From an uncultured Bacteroidota bacterium (GTDB lineage Bacteria > Bacteroidota > Bacteroidia > Bacteroidales > P3): 6,282 nucleotides of DNA. The notes beneath the pieces are model-generated. The model was not told the origin of the DNA. It did no database searches and was given only the letters and a program-made list of their open reading frames with translations. Of this stretch, positions 5,472-6,282 are shown one piece after another (the first letter of the stretch is position 1; every line of letters begins with the position of its first letter). Location: the NCBI GenBank assembly GCA_902766265.1, contig CACXCY010000043.1:1-6282 (forward strand), in the 5' to 3' direction. The position numbers and the translations under genes were made by a program.

Positions 5472-6194
5472 CTATTCTGATAAAAAAACTCTGCTTCGTA
5501 CGGCAACGTCACGAGAATTGGAAATTTGAATCCAAACTTGGTTGCCGTCCAATTTTTGAGAAATTTTTACTTCCTCGTGTGGTAACGTTTCCAAATTGTA
5601 GTTGACGTCCAACCCCAGAATTGTTTTTCTGTGTAATGTGTCAGGCAGCGAATTGGAAATCCACCGGAGATATTCTGCATTATAGACATGCTGATTACGG
5701 TCAATTGATGAATATGGTGCTTTGAATGAAACAACATCCACCAGATTGTCGGGCATCAAAATCTTAGAGGGTTTAATGGCCAAAGCTTTCCTGTTTTCAA
5801 ATACGCAGCTATCATACAGATCTTCGCGTATGCTGCATGCGTGTCGGCTGGCGATATTGATTATGGCCCAACTTGACGTTGCTGCAATAAGGACTTCGTT
5901 CATCGAACTCAGAATTTCCGACTCTCGCAGCGTCAACAATCCGTCACAGCTATGCAACCAAGTGCGCAATTTAACCTGCTCATTTAGCTTTGGGTAGCGG
6001 CTCACAACACGGTAACTGACGCGGGAAAGAATCCGGGATTGTCCTTTGTCATTAAGTTGTTGCATCCCTACGCCAAGCGAAGTCCAATGTCTTTCTGCCA
6101 CTTCGTGAAAGACTTGGGCAATGCCTTGAAGCGACAACTGCTTCTGACAATCGCATAAGTGGGTATATATAGTAAATGGAATTTCGTATATCAT
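5472..6194 (-). CDS. Acyl-ACP thioesterase
   Basis: The product has 240 residues, a usual length for bacterial relatives of plant FatA/FatB. It would hydrolyse acyl-acyl carrier protein to free fatty acid in the cytoplasm. Two hot-dog domains can be traced. The first (about 1-125) contains RILSRVSYRVVSRYPKLNEQ, matching the family pattern of a strand followed by RYPKxxE. The second (about 150-240) contains SSIDRNQHVYNAEYLRW, with D165, N167 and H169 in the DxNxHxxN motif that supplies active-site residues in plant enzymes. At the position of the plant YRREC motif there is NYNLET, so the cysteine is replaced by threonine and a glutamate (E202) is kept; this alignment is by eye. The start at 6194 is supported by AGGAAG eight bases upstream. 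The gene is convergent to the TPR gene, and its base composition is more AT-rich than gyrA. No partner genes for fatty-acid synthesis are seen in the window. Confidence 0.85.
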   Translation of the reverse strand: MIYEIPFTIYTHLCDCQKQLSLQGIAQVFHEVAERHWTSLGVGMQQLNDKGQSRILSRVSYRVVSRYPKLNEQVKLRTWLHSCDGLLTLRESEILSSMNEVLIAATSSWAIINIASRHACSIREDLYDSCVFENRKALAIKPSKILMPDNLVDVVSFKAPYSSIDRNQHVYNAEYLRWISNSLPDTLHRKTILGLDVNYNLETLPHEEVKISQKLDGNQVWIQISNSRDVAVRSRVFLSE

Positions 6195-6202
6195 TTATAC
6201 AT

Positions 6203-6208
6203 CTTCCT
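6203..6208 (-). promoter_or_regulatory. Shine-Dalgarno-like site deciding the thioesterase start
   Basis: On the minus strand AGGAAG precedes the ATG at 6194 by eight bases. It is the only clear Shine-Dalgarno-like site in the window and favours this start over the upstream ATG (6202), which opens a three-codon frame that stops at once. No TAnnTTTG promoter is seen in 6209-6282, so the promoter is either atypical or beyond the right edge. The only structure noted there is TATCCT (6231-6236) with AGGATA (6251-6256). Confidence 0.5.
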
Positions 6209-6282
6209 ATAATAAATAGCCCCTCTCTCCTATCCTATTTTGTATCTATCAGGATATATATTGCTGTTTTATAGCTAATTTA

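Noticed and set aside
5288..5605. 105-codon plus-strand frame crossing the palindrome array
   Set aside because: It begins right after the terminator, crosses repeats whose 22-bp period is not a multiple of three, and overlaps the thioesterase coding region. It has no family features.
5722..5997. 91-codon plus-strand frame
   Set aside because: It is fully antisense to the thioesterase gene and has no domain.

Overview
The window looks like chromosomal DNA from a member of the Bacteroidota, most probably Bacteroidales. Two observations support this. First, three places carry the phylum's promoter signature (-7 element TAnnTTTG, two of them with a TTG near -33), while most start codons lack a Shine-Dalgarno sequence. 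Second, the gene content fits: a divergent ClpC-type chaperone gene, gyrA with a Bacteroidota-like sequence, a secreted tetratricopeptide-repeat (TPR) protein directly behind gyrA, and a short bacterial acyl-ACP thioesterase.

Layout. At 1-80 (minus) is the first part of a clpC-like gene running off the left edge, with its promoter at 137-165 and an 18-bp palindrome in its leader. At 351-885 (plus) is a promoter, a long leader of about 160 nt that can form mutually exclusive stem-loops, and a 120-residue zinc-ribbon membrane protein. The 420-bp gap 886-1305 holds five tandem 11-bp repeats, a cluster of palindromes with a 25-nt alternating purine/pyrimidine (Z-DNA-prone) tract, and the gyrA promoter and leader hairpin. 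gyrA spans 1306-3882 and is complete (858 aa). The TPR protein gene (3958-5190) follows after 75 nt, probably in the same transcript, and ends at a strong intrinsic terminator (5251-5286). The acyl-ACP thioesterase gene (5472-6194, minus) converges on it.

The most striking unexplained element lies between the two convergent genes, at 5390-5470. It holds four copies of the palindrome GAACATATGTTC (the fourth lacks its last base), spaced exactly 22 bp apart by 10-bp spacers that differ in sequence. Each copy fits the GAAC-N4-GTTC core of the Bacillus-type LexA (SOS) box. The array sits where neither neighbouring gene has a promoter, so its role is open.

How the genes relate: ClpC (protein quality control) and gyrase (supercoiling) are housekeeping functions. 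The TPR protein appears to be exported and has no evident link to gyrase beyond co-transcription. The thioesterase releases fatty acids from acyl carrier protein. I see no complete mobile element, tRNA, rRNA or CRISPR array. All calls rest on reading the sequence and family memory; no database search was run.
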